Shown: positions 33,495 to 42,596, counted from the first letter of the stretch. The stretch: 64,000 nucleotides of DNA from Bacillota bacterium (GCA_033549065.1 JAWSUE010000007.1:85874-149873), one strand, 5' to 3'. The notes: generated from the sequence alone by a model not told the origin. Program-made: numbers and translations.

Positions 33495-35165
33495 TTACTC
33501 CATTTTCAATGACTGGGAAAAGAACGGTGTGATCAGGCTGGTTACGGTCGGATCTGTTACTACGTTGACCACAGCAGGTTTCCCTGAGGCAAAAGCTCTC
33601 TCAATGGCCGGAATAATCTCAGCATCTTCGGTCACATATTCTCCGTGGCCTCCCAGTCCTTCCACAACTTTCTCGTAACGGCGCAGGCCAAGTTCGGCGC
33701 ATTGCAGGCGGTCCGCGCCAATCGACATTTCCTGGCCGTGCTTGATCATTCCCCAGGCGCAATCATTATTGATAATGCAAACTATGGGTATATTATGGCG
33801 GACCATGGTATCAAATTCCATGGCATTAAAGCCAAATGAACCATCCCCATTCAAAAGCAGGACCTTCTTGTCCGGATTAGCCAGTTTGGCGGCCATGGCA
33901 AAGGGGATTCCTGTACCCAGACAGCCGAACAACCCGGCGGCGGAGCCAATCACACCGGCTTTCAGTTTAGACATAAATCCGGTAAGCCCGAAATAAACGG
34001 TGTCTCCTCCATCGGCAATATAATAGGCATCTTTCCCTGCATATTCCTGAATTTTTGCTGCCAGGCGGACCGGGTGGATTGGATCAGATGGGGAACTGCG
34101 CATTTGAAGCTCGTAATCGAGCATAGCCTGACTGGACTCCCTGATCGACTGTAGCCAAGCGGTGTGGTCCTTTTTCTCAGTCAGGGGAATCAGTTCTTCC
34201 AAAGTTGCTGCAATATCTCCCATTAATCCCACATCAGCCGAACGATTTCGATCAAGTTCGCTGGCTTCAATATCAATCCTGATGACCTTTGCAGAAGGTG
34301 GGATCAAATTGCCCGATTGAAGCAGCCAGTTAAACCTGATTCCGGCGGCAATAATAACATCTGCCTGGGGGGTAGCAGACATCATGCCGATATAACCGCA
34401 ATCCCAGATTGACTGAGGATGGTCGTCGGCAAGTTCACCCCTGCCGTAATTAAGCAGCATAAAAGGTATTCCGCTTTGTTCAATGAACTTTTTCAATACA
34501 GGTGAACAGCTACTGAACCCGACTCCGCTGCCACCAATGAACAGGGGCTGTTTGGCGCTATTGATCATCTCTGCTGCCTTAGCCAGTGAATTTTTGTCCG
34601 GGCGCACTATATACCGGCCATCCGGTCTTGGAGGAAAGGGTGCTTCACTTTCATCAACAGAAATGTTCAATACATCCGGTGGTAGTTCGAGGAAAACAGG
34701 TCCGGGCCGCCCTTCTTTTGCTTTGCGGAAAGCAATCGATAGGTATTCCGGAATTCGTTTGGCATCGTAACAGGTCGCGCACCATTTGGTTACCGGTTTG
34801 ATCATATCGATCTGGTTCATCTCCTGCAGGGCTCCTTTAAGCTCATCCCGCAGGGCATGTCTTCCACTGAGGATAACCAATGGTGTATTATCAAGGCTTG
34901 CATTTACGATTCCGGTTAACCCGTTTGTAAAACCGGGGCCGGCTGTCAGAAAACAGACACCGGTTTTTCCCGTGTATATGGACCAGGCTTCGGCCGCCAT
35001 TACTGCTGCCTGTTCATGCCGGACATCGATTGTCCGGATCCCGTATTCGGTGAATCCATCCAGCAGGGATTCAATGTGACCTCCCGAGATACCGAAAACT
35101 ATTTCAACATCTTCAACTTCCTTTAAATATTTTACTGCCAGGTGTCCGCCATTAATACGTGCCAT
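33495..35165 (-). CDS. Thiamine-diphosphate enzyme of the acetolactate synthase/2-hydroxyacyl-CoA lyase class
   Basis: 556 residues in the three-domain ThDP layout. The activating Glu is in VRHEQAAVMAAEAW (near residue 50), the central domain holds IIAAGIRFNWLLQSG, and the C-terminal cofactor motif is LNGDGSFGFNAMEFDTMV closing with INNDCAWGM (GDG-x-N). No regulatory small subunit is nearby, so anabolic acetolactate synthesis is unlikely. Together with the dehydrogenase gene 14 bases upstream it may process a 2-keto or 2-hydroxy acid or acetoin-type compound. The exact substrate is not readable. Confidence 0.85.
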   Translation of the reverse strand: MARINGGHLAVKYLKEVEDVEIVFGISGGHIESLLDGFTEYGIRTIDVRHEQAAVMAAEAWSIYTGKTGVCFLTAGPGFTNGLTGIVNASLDNTPLVILSGRHALRDELKGALQEMNQIDMIKPVTKWCATCYDAKRIPEYLSIAFRKAKEGRPGPVFLELPPDVLNISVDESEAPFPPRPDGRYIVRPDKNSLAKAAEMINSAKQPLFIGGSGVGFSSCSPVLKKFIEQSGIPFMLLNYGRGELADDHPQSIWDCGYIGMMSATPQADVIIAAGIRFNWLLQSGNLIPPSAKVIRIDIEASELDRNRSADVGLMGDIAATLEELIPLTEKKDHTAWLQSIRESSQAMLDYELQMRSSPSDPIHPVRLAAKIQEYAGKDAYYIADGGDTVYFGLTGFMSKLKAGVIGSAAGLFGCLGTGIPFAMAAKLANPDKKVLLLNGDGSFGFNAMEFDTMVRHNIPIVCIINNDCAWGMIKHGQEMSIGADRLQCAELGLRRYEKVVEGLGGHGEYVTEDAEIIPAIERAFASGKPAVVNVVTDPTVTSLITPFFSQSLKME

Positions 35166-35179
35166 AATAATCCTCCTTA

Positions 35180-36199
35180 TTAATTTATTCTAACCAGTAC
35201 TTTTATATCCGGGCAGCACTTATCGAATAGAGGTTTAAACCCATCCTCAACCAGCTTCTCCAGATTTATAACTTTATTAACAAGCGGTTCCAACGCTCCC
35301 GGATCTGCTGCAATTATACTTAACGCTTCCCGGAACTCATCTGCTGTAGAGCCGTAAGAAGTCCTGATCTGTATTTCCCTGGTAACCAGGCCTAAGAAGA
35401 AGAGGTCTACCGGTATTTCACAGATGCCGAGCACAACAACCGAGCCGCCCTGGCGGGCCAGGTTTACTGTTTCTTTGATGGTGTCCGGAATTCCCACACA
35501 CTCAAAAACCAATTCAGCACCTGTGCCCGAAGTTAGTTCATTTACTTTCTTCTCAAGAGATTCGATTCCCGGATTAATTGTTGCTGTTGCTCCCATTTCT
35601 TCAGCAGTCTTCAATCGTTCATCGTTAAGATCGATAACATAAATTTTCCCCAGGCCGCGCCTCTTCAGCTCGGCCAGCAGGCAAAGTCCGATCGCACCTG
35701 CCCCAAGGATAATAGCAGCCTGATCTGTAGAAGCTTTAATCAGTTTAACCGCATGCAGTGCTACACTGTACGGTTCAGCCAGGGCACCCATTTCAATGGG
35801 CATGGATTCAGGTATAACGACAATGCTCTCTTGCGGTGCCAGTAAATAGTCAGCCATGGCACCTTCCCTGGTAACTCCGACAATATTCATTGTTTCGCAT
35901 ATATTGTCCCGGCCTGACAGGCATGAAAAACAGCTGTTACAGGCAATTGAAGCTGTGCCGGTTACTTTTTGTCCCTGAACAAGATGATCCACGTCCGGTC
36001 CAACTTCTTCAATTATTCCGGCATATTCATGGCCAATAGTCATACCAAAAGGGAAAAGACCGCTCTTGTAAGCATGTAAATCTGAACCGCAGATACCGCA
36101 ATACTCAACACGAACCAGCACTTCACCTGCAGCCGGGACAGGGCGTGGCTTATCGATGAGACATAGTTCTTCCACACCGTTAAGAATGGCTGCCCGCAA
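35180..36199 (-). CDS. Zinc-dependent medium-chain alcohol/polyol dehydrogenase
   Basis: 339 residues. Catalytic zinc ligands lie in YCGICGSDLHAY and GHEYAGIIEEVG. The structural-zinc loop is ACNSCFSCLSGRDNIC (four Cys) and the Rossmann loop is ILGAGAIGLCLLAELKRRG with acidic YVIDLND, implying NAD. The TTG at 36199 is preferred: it gives a typical MRAAILNG start and sits ten bases from AAAGGTGG, while the GTG at 36208 abuts that site. It is first in an operon with the ThDP enzyme. Likely substrates are butanediol, threonine-like or sugar alcohols. Confidence 0.88.
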   Translation of the reverse strand: MRAAILNGVEELCLIDKPRPVPAAGEVLVRVEYCGICGSDLHAYKSGLFPFGMTIGHEYAGIIEEVGPDVDHLVQGQKVTGTASIACNSCFSCLSGRDNICETMNIVGVTREGAMADYLLAPQESIVVIPESMPIEMGALAEPYSVALHAVKLIKASTDQAAIILGAGAIGLCLLAELKRRGLGKIYVIDLNDERLKTAEEMGATATINPGIESLEKKVNELTSGTGAELVFECVGIPDTIKETVNLARQGGSVVVLGICEIPVDLFFLGLVTREIQIRTSYGSTADEFREALSIIAADPGALEPLVNKVINLEKLVEDGFKPLFDKCCPDIKVLVRIN

Positions 36200-36264
36200 T
36201 ATATTCACCCACCTTTATGTATAAAATGGACTACATGGTTAACAAGGGAAAAGTAGTATTTGCA

Positions 36265-36294
36265 ATTATAAGATTATTTAAAAGCATATCACAA
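36265..36294 (-). promoter_or_regulatory. Promoter of the dehydrogenase-ThDP operon
   Basis: TTGTGA (36289-36294) and TATAAT (36265-36270) with an 18-base spacer on the minus strand, about 65 bases before the start codon. Confidence 0.5.
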
Positions 36295-36338
36295 GTAATG
36301 CAAAATTTAAACAATTAGTTTGCTTTCTGAATCTTAAA

Positions 36339-36367
36339 TTGCACACTCGTCAGTGGTGCCATATAAT
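36339..36367 (+). promoter_or_regulatory. tag promoter
   Basis: TTGCAC (36339-36344) and TATAAT (36362-36367) with a 17-base spacer, 54 bases before the tag start. Confidence 0.6.
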
Positions 36368-36420
36368 ATTTCATATAAATAAAATATGGTTTCTGTTGAC
36401 AGATTGGTGGTGGTTCTTAA

Positions 36421-36999
36421 ATGTCTAAAATTTTGCGCTGCCCCTGGTGTGGAGATGATCCACTTTATGTTAAGTATCACGATGAAGAATGGGGGGTGCC
36501 GGTTTATAGCGATCAACGTCACTTCGAGTTCCTGGTCCTTGAATCGGCGCAGGCCGGGTTAAGCTGGTTGACCATTCTTCGCCGTCGCGAGGATTATCGC
36601 CGGATTTATGAAGATTTTGATCCGTTTAAGGTTGCCCGGTTTGATGACACTAAAATTGAGGAGATGATGCAAGATAAAAGAATTATCCGGAACAGGCTAA
36701 AGATTGAATCATCTATTAATAATGCGCGGCGATACCTGGAAGTTTGTGATATGTTCGGCAGCTTTTCCAATTACCTGTGGAATTTTGTTGACGGCAAACC
36801 GCTAATTGGTCATTGGGAGGACATTTCTGAAATACCTGCGCAAACTTCCCTGTCCGAACAGATGAGCCGAGATCTCAAAAAAAGAGGTTTTAAATTTATA
36901 GGACCGACAATAATCTATTCACATCTTCAGGCGACAGGGCTGATCAACGATCACCTGGTTAGCTGTTTTCGTTACCAGGAACTTGTATCCCACAGGTAA
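36421..36999 (+). CDS. tag: DNA-3-methyladenine glycosylase I
   Basis: 192 residues, full length. Tag removes 3-methyladenine from alkylated DNA. The N-terminal CPWCGDDPLYVKYHDEEWG supplies the zinc-snap Cys/His and the conserved substrate-pocket EW pair. FEFLVLESAQAGLSWLTIL is the helix-hairpin region, and GFKFIGPTIIYSHLQATG completes the motif set. The HhH core lies in between. It is a single gene with its own promoter. Confidence 0.95.
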   Translation: MSKILRCPWCGDDPLYVKYHDEEWGVPVYSDQRHFEFLVLESAQAGLSWLTILRRREDYRRIYEDFDPFKVARFDDTKIEEMMQDKRIIRNRLKIESSINNARRYLEVCDMFGSFSNYLWNFVDGKPLIGHWEDISEIPAQTSLSEQMSRDLKKRGFKFIGPTIIYSHLQATGLINDHLVSCFRYQELVSHR

Positions 37000-37043
37000 G
37001 TGCCAAGAAAGTTAGTTATAGTTATTGAAGTAATGTCTCCGTA

Positions 37044-37508
37044 TTAGCTACAGGTTGTATCGGAGTCTCCTAATTCAAGAAGGTTCTCCACAATTTCAGC
37101 AGCGCTCCTTACTATATCATGGCAGACTGATGTGAAGAGCTGTTTATCTTTTGCTTCCTGAAGTACTTCGGGATTGCTTATATCACATCCGAGTAAGTCT
37201 TTACACTGTACTGAGCCGTACTTTTCTTTGAATCTACGGGTGAATTCCTGAATCAATGCATAAGTTTCATCCTTGGCGTTGTTGTCGTCGGCAGCTATTT
37301 TGCCGTGCTTCAGCCCAATCAACATGTATGCCCCGGTAACAGCGCCACAGGTTCCTGCAGTGTAACTCATCCCGCTGCCGAAGCCGCAGGCAATTTTCAA
37401 AGCCTTCTCAGGGTCCAGCCCAAGCTCTTCGCAGTAGGTGGAAAAAAGTGCCTGAGAACAGAGGAATCCATTTGCAAAACTTTGTACAGCAGCATCAGTC
37501 TTTTTCAT
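37044..37508 (-). CDS. C_GCAxxG_C_C family redox protein
   Basis: 154 residues with the conserved cysteine spacing that names the family: FLCSQALF, ACGFGSGM, then GTCGAVTGAYMLIGL, and later CKDLLGCD and TSVCHDIV. These small cytosolic proteins of anaerobes are thought to bind a metal or take part in redox chemistry; the function is unknown. A further Cys lies in the extreme C-terminal tail (DTTCS). A good ribosome binding site (AGGAGAT) precedes the ATG. No partner gene is evident. Confidence 0.88.
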   Translation of the reverse strand: MKKTDAAVQSFANGFLCSQALFSTYCEELGLDPEKALKIACGFGSGMSYTAGTCGAVTGAYMLIGLKHGKIAADDNNAKDETYALIQEFTRRFKEKYGSVQCKDLLGCDISNPEVLQEAKDKQLFTSVCHDIVRSAAEIVENLLELGDSDTTCS

Positions 37509-37552
37509 AGTTTATCTCCTTTTGGCCTGGCGTTAAATATGATTTGGTTGAC

Positions 37553-37581
37553 TTGACACAATTTCTTATAGGTACTATTGT
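37553..37581 (+). promoter_or_regulatory. Candidate promoter of the two half-permeases
   Basis: Perfect TTGACA (37553-37558) and TATTGT (37576-37581) with a 17-base spacer. The roughly 145-base leader that follows contains an ATATCTA/TAGATAT stem enclosing CTGG-ctaa-CCAG, so it may be structured. Confidence 0.45.
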
Positions 37582-37726
37582 AAATAATAAAGCTAGATAA
37601 GTATATCAAATATCATATCTATCTGGCTAACCAGGATTTTAGATATACTAGGCTTCATGTCGATGCTTATTTAGTTAAACTGTCAGAAATAAGTAACTCA
37701 GTCTGAGAATAAAGGATGAGACAAGC

Positions 37727-38254
37727 ATGAAGGGAACTCTGGTTGGTGTAAGCGTAGCTGCCGCCGTTGCAATTCTTATTGCCTATCTTACCGAAGGTTC
37801 TTATCTTGTTTCTGAAGGCCTGACTATAAGCCGGCAAACCCTGATGAATGCACTGCCCATGATCATTATCGCTTTTATTCTGACCGGGCAAATCGGGGTT
37901 TTCTTGTCAAAGACGGATATCGGTGGCGTTTTTAAAAAGTTTTCAGGTATGAAAGGAATTATATCAGGGGCAATTATCGGGGGACTTTTCCCCGGTGGTC
38001 CTTATGTCTTCTACCCATTCATTTCGGGATTTAAGGGAAAAGCAATTCCCTTTTATCTTTTTAACTCATTTATCTTCGGCAAGATCATTTATGATGTTAC
38101 GCGTTTGCCCATGGAAATTAGCCTGATCAACCCTACAGTTGCCCTTATTCGTAACATCCTGACCTTTCCGCTGCCATTTATCGTGGGATACCTTTACTAC
38201 AGGATTGATTCAAACCTGACTACTGCCGGCTACTTTCAAAAGGAGGAAGGCTAA
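37727..38254 (+). CDS. Half-permease, first subunit (ArsP/UPF0718-like)
   Basis: 175 residues with five hydrophobic segments. The key feature is GGLFPGGPYVFYPFISGF after MKGIISGAIIGG, the glycine/proline loop typical of ArsP/YraQ-type permeases. Those are normally single chains of about 300 residues with two such halves. Here each half is a separate gene, and this one ends by a one-base overlap (TAATG) with the second. The substrate is unknown; family relatives move organoarsenicals or metals. Confidence 0.72.
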   Translation: MKGTLVGVSVAAAVAILIAYLTEGSYLVSEGLTISRQTLMNALPMIIIAFILTGQIGVFLSKTDIGGVFKKFSGMKGIISGAIIGGLFPGGPYVFYPFISGFKGKAIPFYLFNSFIFGKIIYDVTRLPMEISLINPTVALIRNILTFPLPFIVGYLYYRIDSNLTTAGYFQKEEG

Positions 38255-38742
38255 TGTTTACTGCTACGCTGGTCCTCGCCATTTTGGCTTTGGTTTTTTT
38301 CTTTCTTAACTTAAAAAGCGGCAAGCATTTAGAGGGATTAATTCAGGGTGCGAAACAGTTCTTAGCTGTTTTGCCTGTACTCGTAGCGGCTTTTATTCTT
38401 GCCGGTATGCTTGAAGCGTTAATTCCGGAAGCGTTCGTCAGACAATGGCTGGCCAGCGAAGCCGGCGTCAGAGGCGTAATTCTTGGGACTATTGGCGGAA
38501 TGATTTTAGCAATGGGCCCTTACGCCTCATTCCCGATTATCTCTTCCATTCAGGGTGCCGGAGCAGGTTTGGGTACAACCGTGGCCTTGGTTACCGGATG
38601 GATGCTCCTCGGATTGTCCCGCTTTCCTTTTGAAATGGGAGTGCTTGGATTACGTTTTACATTAACCAGGATGGCAATAAGCATTCCATTATGTTTACTA
38701 GTAGGCATACTGGCTCACCTTATTGAGGTGTTCCTTTTATAA
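38254..38742 (+). CDS. Half-permease, second subunit (ArsP/UPF0718-like)
   Basis: 162 residues, four or five membrane helices. The matching loop is GGMILAMGPYASFPIISSI, after FVRQWLASEAGVRGVILG, which mirrors the first subunit and the C-terminal half of single-chain relatives. The start codon overlaps the previous stop, so equal synthesis of the two halves is likely and a heterodimer is expected. Confidence 0.72.
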   Translation: MFTATLVLAILALVFFFLNLKSGKHLEGLIQGAKQFLAVLPVLVAAFILAGMLEALIPEAFVRQWLASEAGVRGVILGTIGGMILAMGPYASFPIISSIQGAGAGLGTTVALVTGWMLLGLSRFPFEMGVLGLRFTLTRMAISIPLCLLVGILAHLIEVFLL

Positions 38743-38879
38743 GATTCAAACCAAGCTCTTGCATGTTTCACACTTTCCCCCGGCTTCTTAAATCATATAT
38801 CCTCTGAAATCTCTGATAGTTACTTTAGCCCTATTTTGTGAATTACAGATAATTATTTTTGTAAAACATATAATATTTA

Positions 38880-38908
38880 TTGACTAACAATAAATATCGT
38901 GATATAGT
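38880..38908 (+). promoter_or_regulatory. Promoter of the DUF2975-HTH pair
   Basis: TTGACT (38880-38885) and TATAGT (38903-38908) with a 17-base spacer. The ATATCGTGATAT palindrome in the spacer is a candidate binding site for the small HTH regulator encoded downstream. Confidence 0.6.
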
Positions 38909-38931
38909 TGTGTTGAAATAAATAGATTGGA

Positions 38932-39525
38932 GTGATCATGATGGTTAAATACACTGGAGAAAAATCAGCAGCCTCATTAATAAAATCATTGCTTGGAGCT
39001 GCCTGGTACCTGGGGATTATATTTACCATAGTTCTATTTATCGGACAAATCTACTTGTTTTTTATAAATCCCCAGGTATTTGGAGAAAATGTAATGCTTA
39101 GAATCGAAACTCCGGGTATTGCATTCAGCTTTAATGAAGGGTTTACACAAACCGATGCCCAAAAGCTATTTATATACCAGTTTGCCCTGGTGTTACCGCT
39201 TTTGGCTATAGGGCTTCTGGTGATCTATCAGTTGAGAAAAATTTTAGCAACCCTGGTTGATGAAACACCTTTCACAATTGATAATGCCAGAAGAATTGCC
39301 GTTATTGGATACTCGATCATTGCCGCTACTATAATCAGGGCTGTATTAAATATGTTAATTGGCCTATACTTCAGCAGTACAGTCAACCTGCCAGGTCTTG
39401 AACTTTATGCCAATATTCGTCTCGAAGATTTTAGCGGAATTCTAATCGGGGCTCTTGTTTTAATACTCGCCGAAGTATTTAAACATGGATCGAGGTTACA
39501 AGAGGAACAAGACCTGACGGTGTAA
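38932..39525 (+). CDS. DUF2975 membrane protein
   Basis: 197 residues with four membrane helices, at about residues 22-45, 80-100, 120-145 and 170-188. The recognisable cytosolic link LRKILATLVDETPFTIDNARR is the DUF2975 signature. These proteins are nearly always paired with a small Cro/CI-type HTH protein, as here nine bases downstream. The pair is thought to be a membrane-sensed switch, but the signal is unknown. Confidence 0.85.
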   Translation: MIMMVKYTGEKSAASLIKSLLGAAWYLGIIFTIVLFIGQIYLFFINPQVFGENVMLRIETPGIAFSFNEGFTQTDAQKLFIYQFALVLPLLAIGLLVIYQLRKILATLVDETPFTIDNARRIAVIGYSIIAATIIRAVLNMLIGLYFSSTVNLPGLELYANIRLEDFSGILIGALVLILAEVFKHGSRLQEEQDLTV

Positions 39526-39533
39526 AGGAGGAA

Positions 39534-39746
39534 ATGTCGGTGGCAATCATAGTTCGCCTTGATCGCATTATGGCCGATCGCAAGATTTCACTTACCGAAC
39601 TGGCTGAAAAAGTAGGCATAACCTTGTCTAACCTTTCGCTACTCAAAACAGGGAAAGTGAGGGCTGTCCGGTTTTCAACCCTGGAAGCCCTCTGCCGTGA
39701 ATTGAACTGCCAACCTGGCGATCTGTTGGAATATAAAGCAGATTGA
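39534..39746 (+). CDS. Small Cro/CI-type HTH regulator paired with DUF2975
   Basis: 70 residues that are almost entirely a helix-turn-helix: LDRIMADRKISLTELAEKVG, then ITLSNLSLLKTGKVRAVRFS and LEALCRELNCQPGDLLEY. The type resembles YozG/YyaN-like regulators. AGGAGG precedes the ATG. It probably acts with, or is tethered by, the DUF2975 protein and may bind the palindrome in the shared promoter. Confidence 0.9.
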   Translation: MSVAIIVRLDRIMADRKISLTELAEKVGITLSNLSLLKTGKVRAVRFSTLEALCRELNCQPGDLLEYKAD

Positions 39747-39895
39747 CTATCCAAAAAACGATTAGCTAACTACCAGCGGGCGTAATGCTCTTCAGCCCAA
39801 CCGACCATGTTGCTAATTCCTTTAGATTGACATCAGAGTCAGCGGGTTTTATAATCAAGTTAAATAAATGGTTAGTCAGGAGGGTAACCGATACA

Positions 39896-40612
39896 TTGGA
39901 ACCCGTGGTAAGAGATGAAGCGAAAGAAAGGATCATCAAAGCCTCCATTGCCCTGTTTTCTGAGAAAGGATACGATGGGACACGGGTTAATGAAATCTCC
40001 GAAGCAGCAAAAGTAAACAAGGCGCTGATCTACTATTATTTTAAAAACAAGGAAGCTATACTGGATTACCTTCTGGAAAATCTTTTTAATGACATTAAAG
40101 AATTAGCCATGGGCTTTATTCGCAATAATGTTGTCAGGATGATCCAGGAAGGAGATTTGGATATCGAGGAAGATCGCTTCCATTTTAGCGATAAGGCAGC
40201 AATGGACTTCTTCCTCCAAAATATCAATACTTATTACGAAAGGATGATCGATTACGTAATAGAAAGAAGAGATGTTTTCCGAATCATGATGCTGGAATCT
40301 CTCAAACACCGTAAACACCCATTTAATGTATTCAGGTTCATGGAGATGTTAGAAAGCAGAGATTCAAACCCACTATATAAAATAATAAAAAATGCCGACG
40401 ATGATTTTACAATAACAAATGAAGTGGTAATGTTTAAATTTTTCTTCGGCCTCATACCGATATTAAGCTTGGCTACATTTTTCGATGATTGGTTGAAGCT
40501 AAAGTCAATCGAAGAAAAAGAACTTCGCGATTTATTCATAAAAAACTACCAACTACTCTCGCAAATGTTTGTCAAAGGTAATGACATATTGATAACAGGC
40601 ACACTCCCATAA
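39896..40612 (+). CDS. TetR-family transcriptional regulator
   Basis: 238 residues from the TTG at 39896, which follows CAGGAGGG; the in-frame ATG at 39785 lacks a ribosome binding site. The TetR HTH is clear: RIIKASIALFSEKGYDGTRV, NEISEAAKVNKALIYYYFKN. The ligand-binding half is larger than average and highly helical. A TetR-style palindrome lies about 70 bases after its stop, in front of the radical SAM gene, which is its probable target. Confidence 0.9.
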   Translation: MEPVVRDEAKERIIKASIALFSEKGYDGTRVNEISEAAKVNKALIYYYFKNKEAILDYLLENLFNDIKELAMGFIRNNVVRMIQEGDLDIEEDRFHFSDKAAMDFFLQNINTYYERMIDYVIERRDVFRIMMLESLKHRKHPFNVFRFMEMLESRDSNPLYKIIKNADDDFTITNEVVMFKFFFGLIPILSLATFFDDWLKLKSIEEKELRDLFIKNYQLLSQMFVKGNDILITGTLP

Positions 40613-40680
40613 GAAGCATTTTTACTGCCACTATAGTCAACAAATAATTAAAAAAGGATTCCACAAAAAAATTTTCAAGA

Positions 40681-40704
40681 ATTTAACTAAACGTTTGGTT
40701 AAAT
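40681..40704. promoter_or_regulatory. TetR operator
   Basis: A 24-base palindrome with one mismatched pair: ATTTAAC, then TAAACGTTTG, then GTTAAAT. The AAACGTTT centre is common in TetR operators. A similar half-site (TTAAATAAATGGTTAG) lies before the tetR start, suggesting autoregulation. Confidence 0.75.
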
Positions 40705-40799
40705 ATTAAGAGGGTGATCCCAATGACATGAAAAAAAAGAGTCGTAAGGACACATTCAGGAATCCGTACTTAAAGATTTAAACCTAAGGAGGGTTTAAA

Positions 40800-42164
40800 A
40801 TGAGTTTTGAGTCGGTTAAGAAAGCGGCAGCCGAATTCGCCCTGGATAAAGCAACCCATTATGTTTCACAAAACCCCGAACAAAACATCTATACCATGCT
40901 CGATTTCGCCGAAAAAGTAGCAACACAACCTTTGCATAAAGAGAATATACAAAGCATACGGGAACACTTCAGGTCAAACCCGGTTATTTTCGAACAGGCA
41001 AAGCGGCTGGCCAAAAATCCAAAAATGCTTTCCAAATTTATGGTTAATTGGGTTGCCAACCATGAACTGGCCGGAAAAGCGGTGAGGGAAAAATTTACTG
41101 AAGAGCTTGGAGTAAATGTACCAAACTTAATTCTGGTTGATCCAACTTCAGCCTGTAATCTACGCTGTGAAGGTTGCTGGGCTGGTGAATATAGTAAATC
41201 AAATAGTCTTGAACCAGAATTACTCAATCGGATTTTAAGGGAAGCGAAAGAGCTAGGAATCTACTGGATCGTATTTTCCGGTGGGGAACCATTTGCCTAT
41301 AAACCGCTTCTCGATGTGGTCGCTGATCATCCCGACATGAGTTTTATGGCCTATACAAACGGTACGCTGATTGATGAAAAAGTTGCAGATCGTCTTGCAG
41401 AACTGGCCAATTTTTCTCCGGCTTTCAGCCTGGAAGGCTGGCGGGAACAGACTGATGACCGGAGAGGAAAAGGAACCTTTGATAAAGTAATGAAAGCGAT
41501 GGATTTGCTCCGGGAGAGAGGCGTTTTCTTCGGAACTTCTGTTACGGCTACCCGCTATAATGTTGATGTGCTTTTCAGCGACGAATATATTGATTTCCTC
41601 GTCGATAAAGGAGCAGTTTACGAATGGTCTTTCCACTATGTTCCGGTCGGTCGCGATCCCGATACAAGTTTAATGCTTACCGCGGAGCAGAGGGGCTGGC
41701 TGGCCCGAAGGGTACCTCAGTTACGTAAAGAAAAACCAATTATGATTGCCGATTTCTGGAACGATGGCGAGTCGACCAGGGGCTGTATAGCCGGCGGCAG
41801 GATGTATTTTCATATAAACGCTTCCGGGGATATTGAACCCTGTGCTTTTGCGCACTTTGCAGTTGATAATATACGAGGTAAAAGTATCAAGGAAGTTCTC
41901 GGTAATCCGCTGTTCATATCATTCCAGAAAAGGCAGCCGTTTTGCGATAACCATCTGGCACCCTGCCCGATTATTGACAATCCCCAGATGTTAAGGGATA
42001 TAGTAAAAGAAAGTGGTGCCCGCCCCACTCATACTGGTGCTGATGATATTCTTAAAGGTTCAGTAGCTGAATATCTGGATCACCTTTCAGCTTGCTGGAA
42101 AAATGAAGCAGCAGTAGTTAAAGCAGAGAGGGAAAAAAGCAGAAGCCTTGCACAGGTTAAATAA
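40800..42164 (+). CDS. Radical SAM/SPASM-type protein
   Basis: 454 residues. A 110-residue helical N-terminal region precedes the radical SAM core: DPTSACNLRCEGCWAGEY (C-x3-C-x2-C near residue 119) and WIVFSGGEPF. The C-terminal third has more cysteines (GCIAGGRMYFHINASGDIEPC, QPFCDNHLAPC) that suit an auxiliary cluster, as in SPASM/twitch proteins. It is controlled by the adjacent TetR. No precursor peptide gene is seen, so a peptide-maturation role is not supported; lipid or cofactor modification is equally possible. GGAGGG precedes the ATG. Confidence 0.88.
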   Translation: MSFESVKKAAAEFALDKATHYVSQNPEQNIYTMLDFAEKVATQPLHKENIQSIREHFRSNPVIFEQAKRLAKNPKMLSKFMVNWVANHELAGKAVREKFTEELGVNVPNLILVDPTSACNLRCEGCWAGEYSKSNSLEPELLNRILREAKELGIYWIVFSGGEPFAYKPLLDVVADHPDMSFMAYTNGTLIDEKVADRLAELANFSPAFSLEGWREQTDDRRGKGTFDKVMKAMDLLRERGVFFGTSVTATRYNVDVLFSDEYIDFLVDKGAVYEWSFHYVPVGRDPDTSLMLTAEQRGWLARRVPQLRKEKPIMIADFWNDGESTRGCIAGGRMYFHINASGDIEPCAFAHFAVDNIRGKSIKEVLGNPLFISFQKRQPFCDNHLAPCPIIDNPQMLRDIVKESGARPTHTGADDILKGSVAEYLDHLSACWKNEAAVVKAEREKSRSLAQVK

Positions 42165-42202
42165 GTGTTCTAAATAACTCCTATCTTAATGGTAGTGTTT
42201 GC

Positions 42203-42227
42203 TGTCAGGGGGACGGGGTTGTTGACA
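42203..42227. repeat. Single degenerate GGGGACGG palindromic unit
   Basis: TGTCA (42203-42207) and TGACA (42223-42227) flank GGGGGACGGGGTTGT. It has the same plan as the repeats at 21140 and 51075 but with a drifted core and no inverted partner. Confidence 0.55.
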
Positions 42228-42313
42228 ACATTTTTATGTATTAGAATATCTATATTGCAGGCGGAACCATTAATAATGTTGTGAAGTCTTAGAAAGAAAG
42301 GAGGTAGTTAAAT

Positions 42314-42559
42314 ATGATGCATTGGTGGAACTGGGGATCTTCATGGGGGGTATTATCGATGATATTTGGATGGTTGGTTTTATTGGCTATTATAGGCTTG
42401 GTTATATACTTAGTTATATCAAATAATAAGCCGCAAAGTTCAATTGGAAGCAAGGTTGAGAGTAACAATAAGGCAGCTGAAATAATTAAGGAAAGATATG
42501 CAAAAGGAGAAATTTCAAGAGAAGAGTACAAACAGATGCTGGAAGACATGAAGGAATGA
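42314..42559 (+). CDS. SHOCT-domain membrane protein
   Basis: 81 residues: a tryptophan-rich start (MMHWWNWG), one membrane helix (IFGWLVLLAIIGLVIYLVIS), a polar linker and a C-terminal SHOCT motif (AAEIIKERYAKGEISREEYK). SHOCT domains are short helical oligomerisation segments. The function is unknown. AAAGGAGG precedes the tandem ATG codons, and the second ATG (42317) is equally possible. Confidence 0.88.
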   Translation: MMHWWNWGSSWGVLSMIFGWLVLLAIIGLVIYLVISNNKPQSSIGSKVESNNKAAEIIKERYAKGEISREEYKQMLEDMKE

Positions 42560-42596
42560 TTCATTTGCCGGGTAAATTATTTTAAAGGAGCCTTTT

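Noticed and set aside
33495..35165. Anabolic acetolactate synthase (ilvB)
   Set aside because: No ilvN or branched-chain amino acid genes nearby; the paired dehydrogenase suggests another role.
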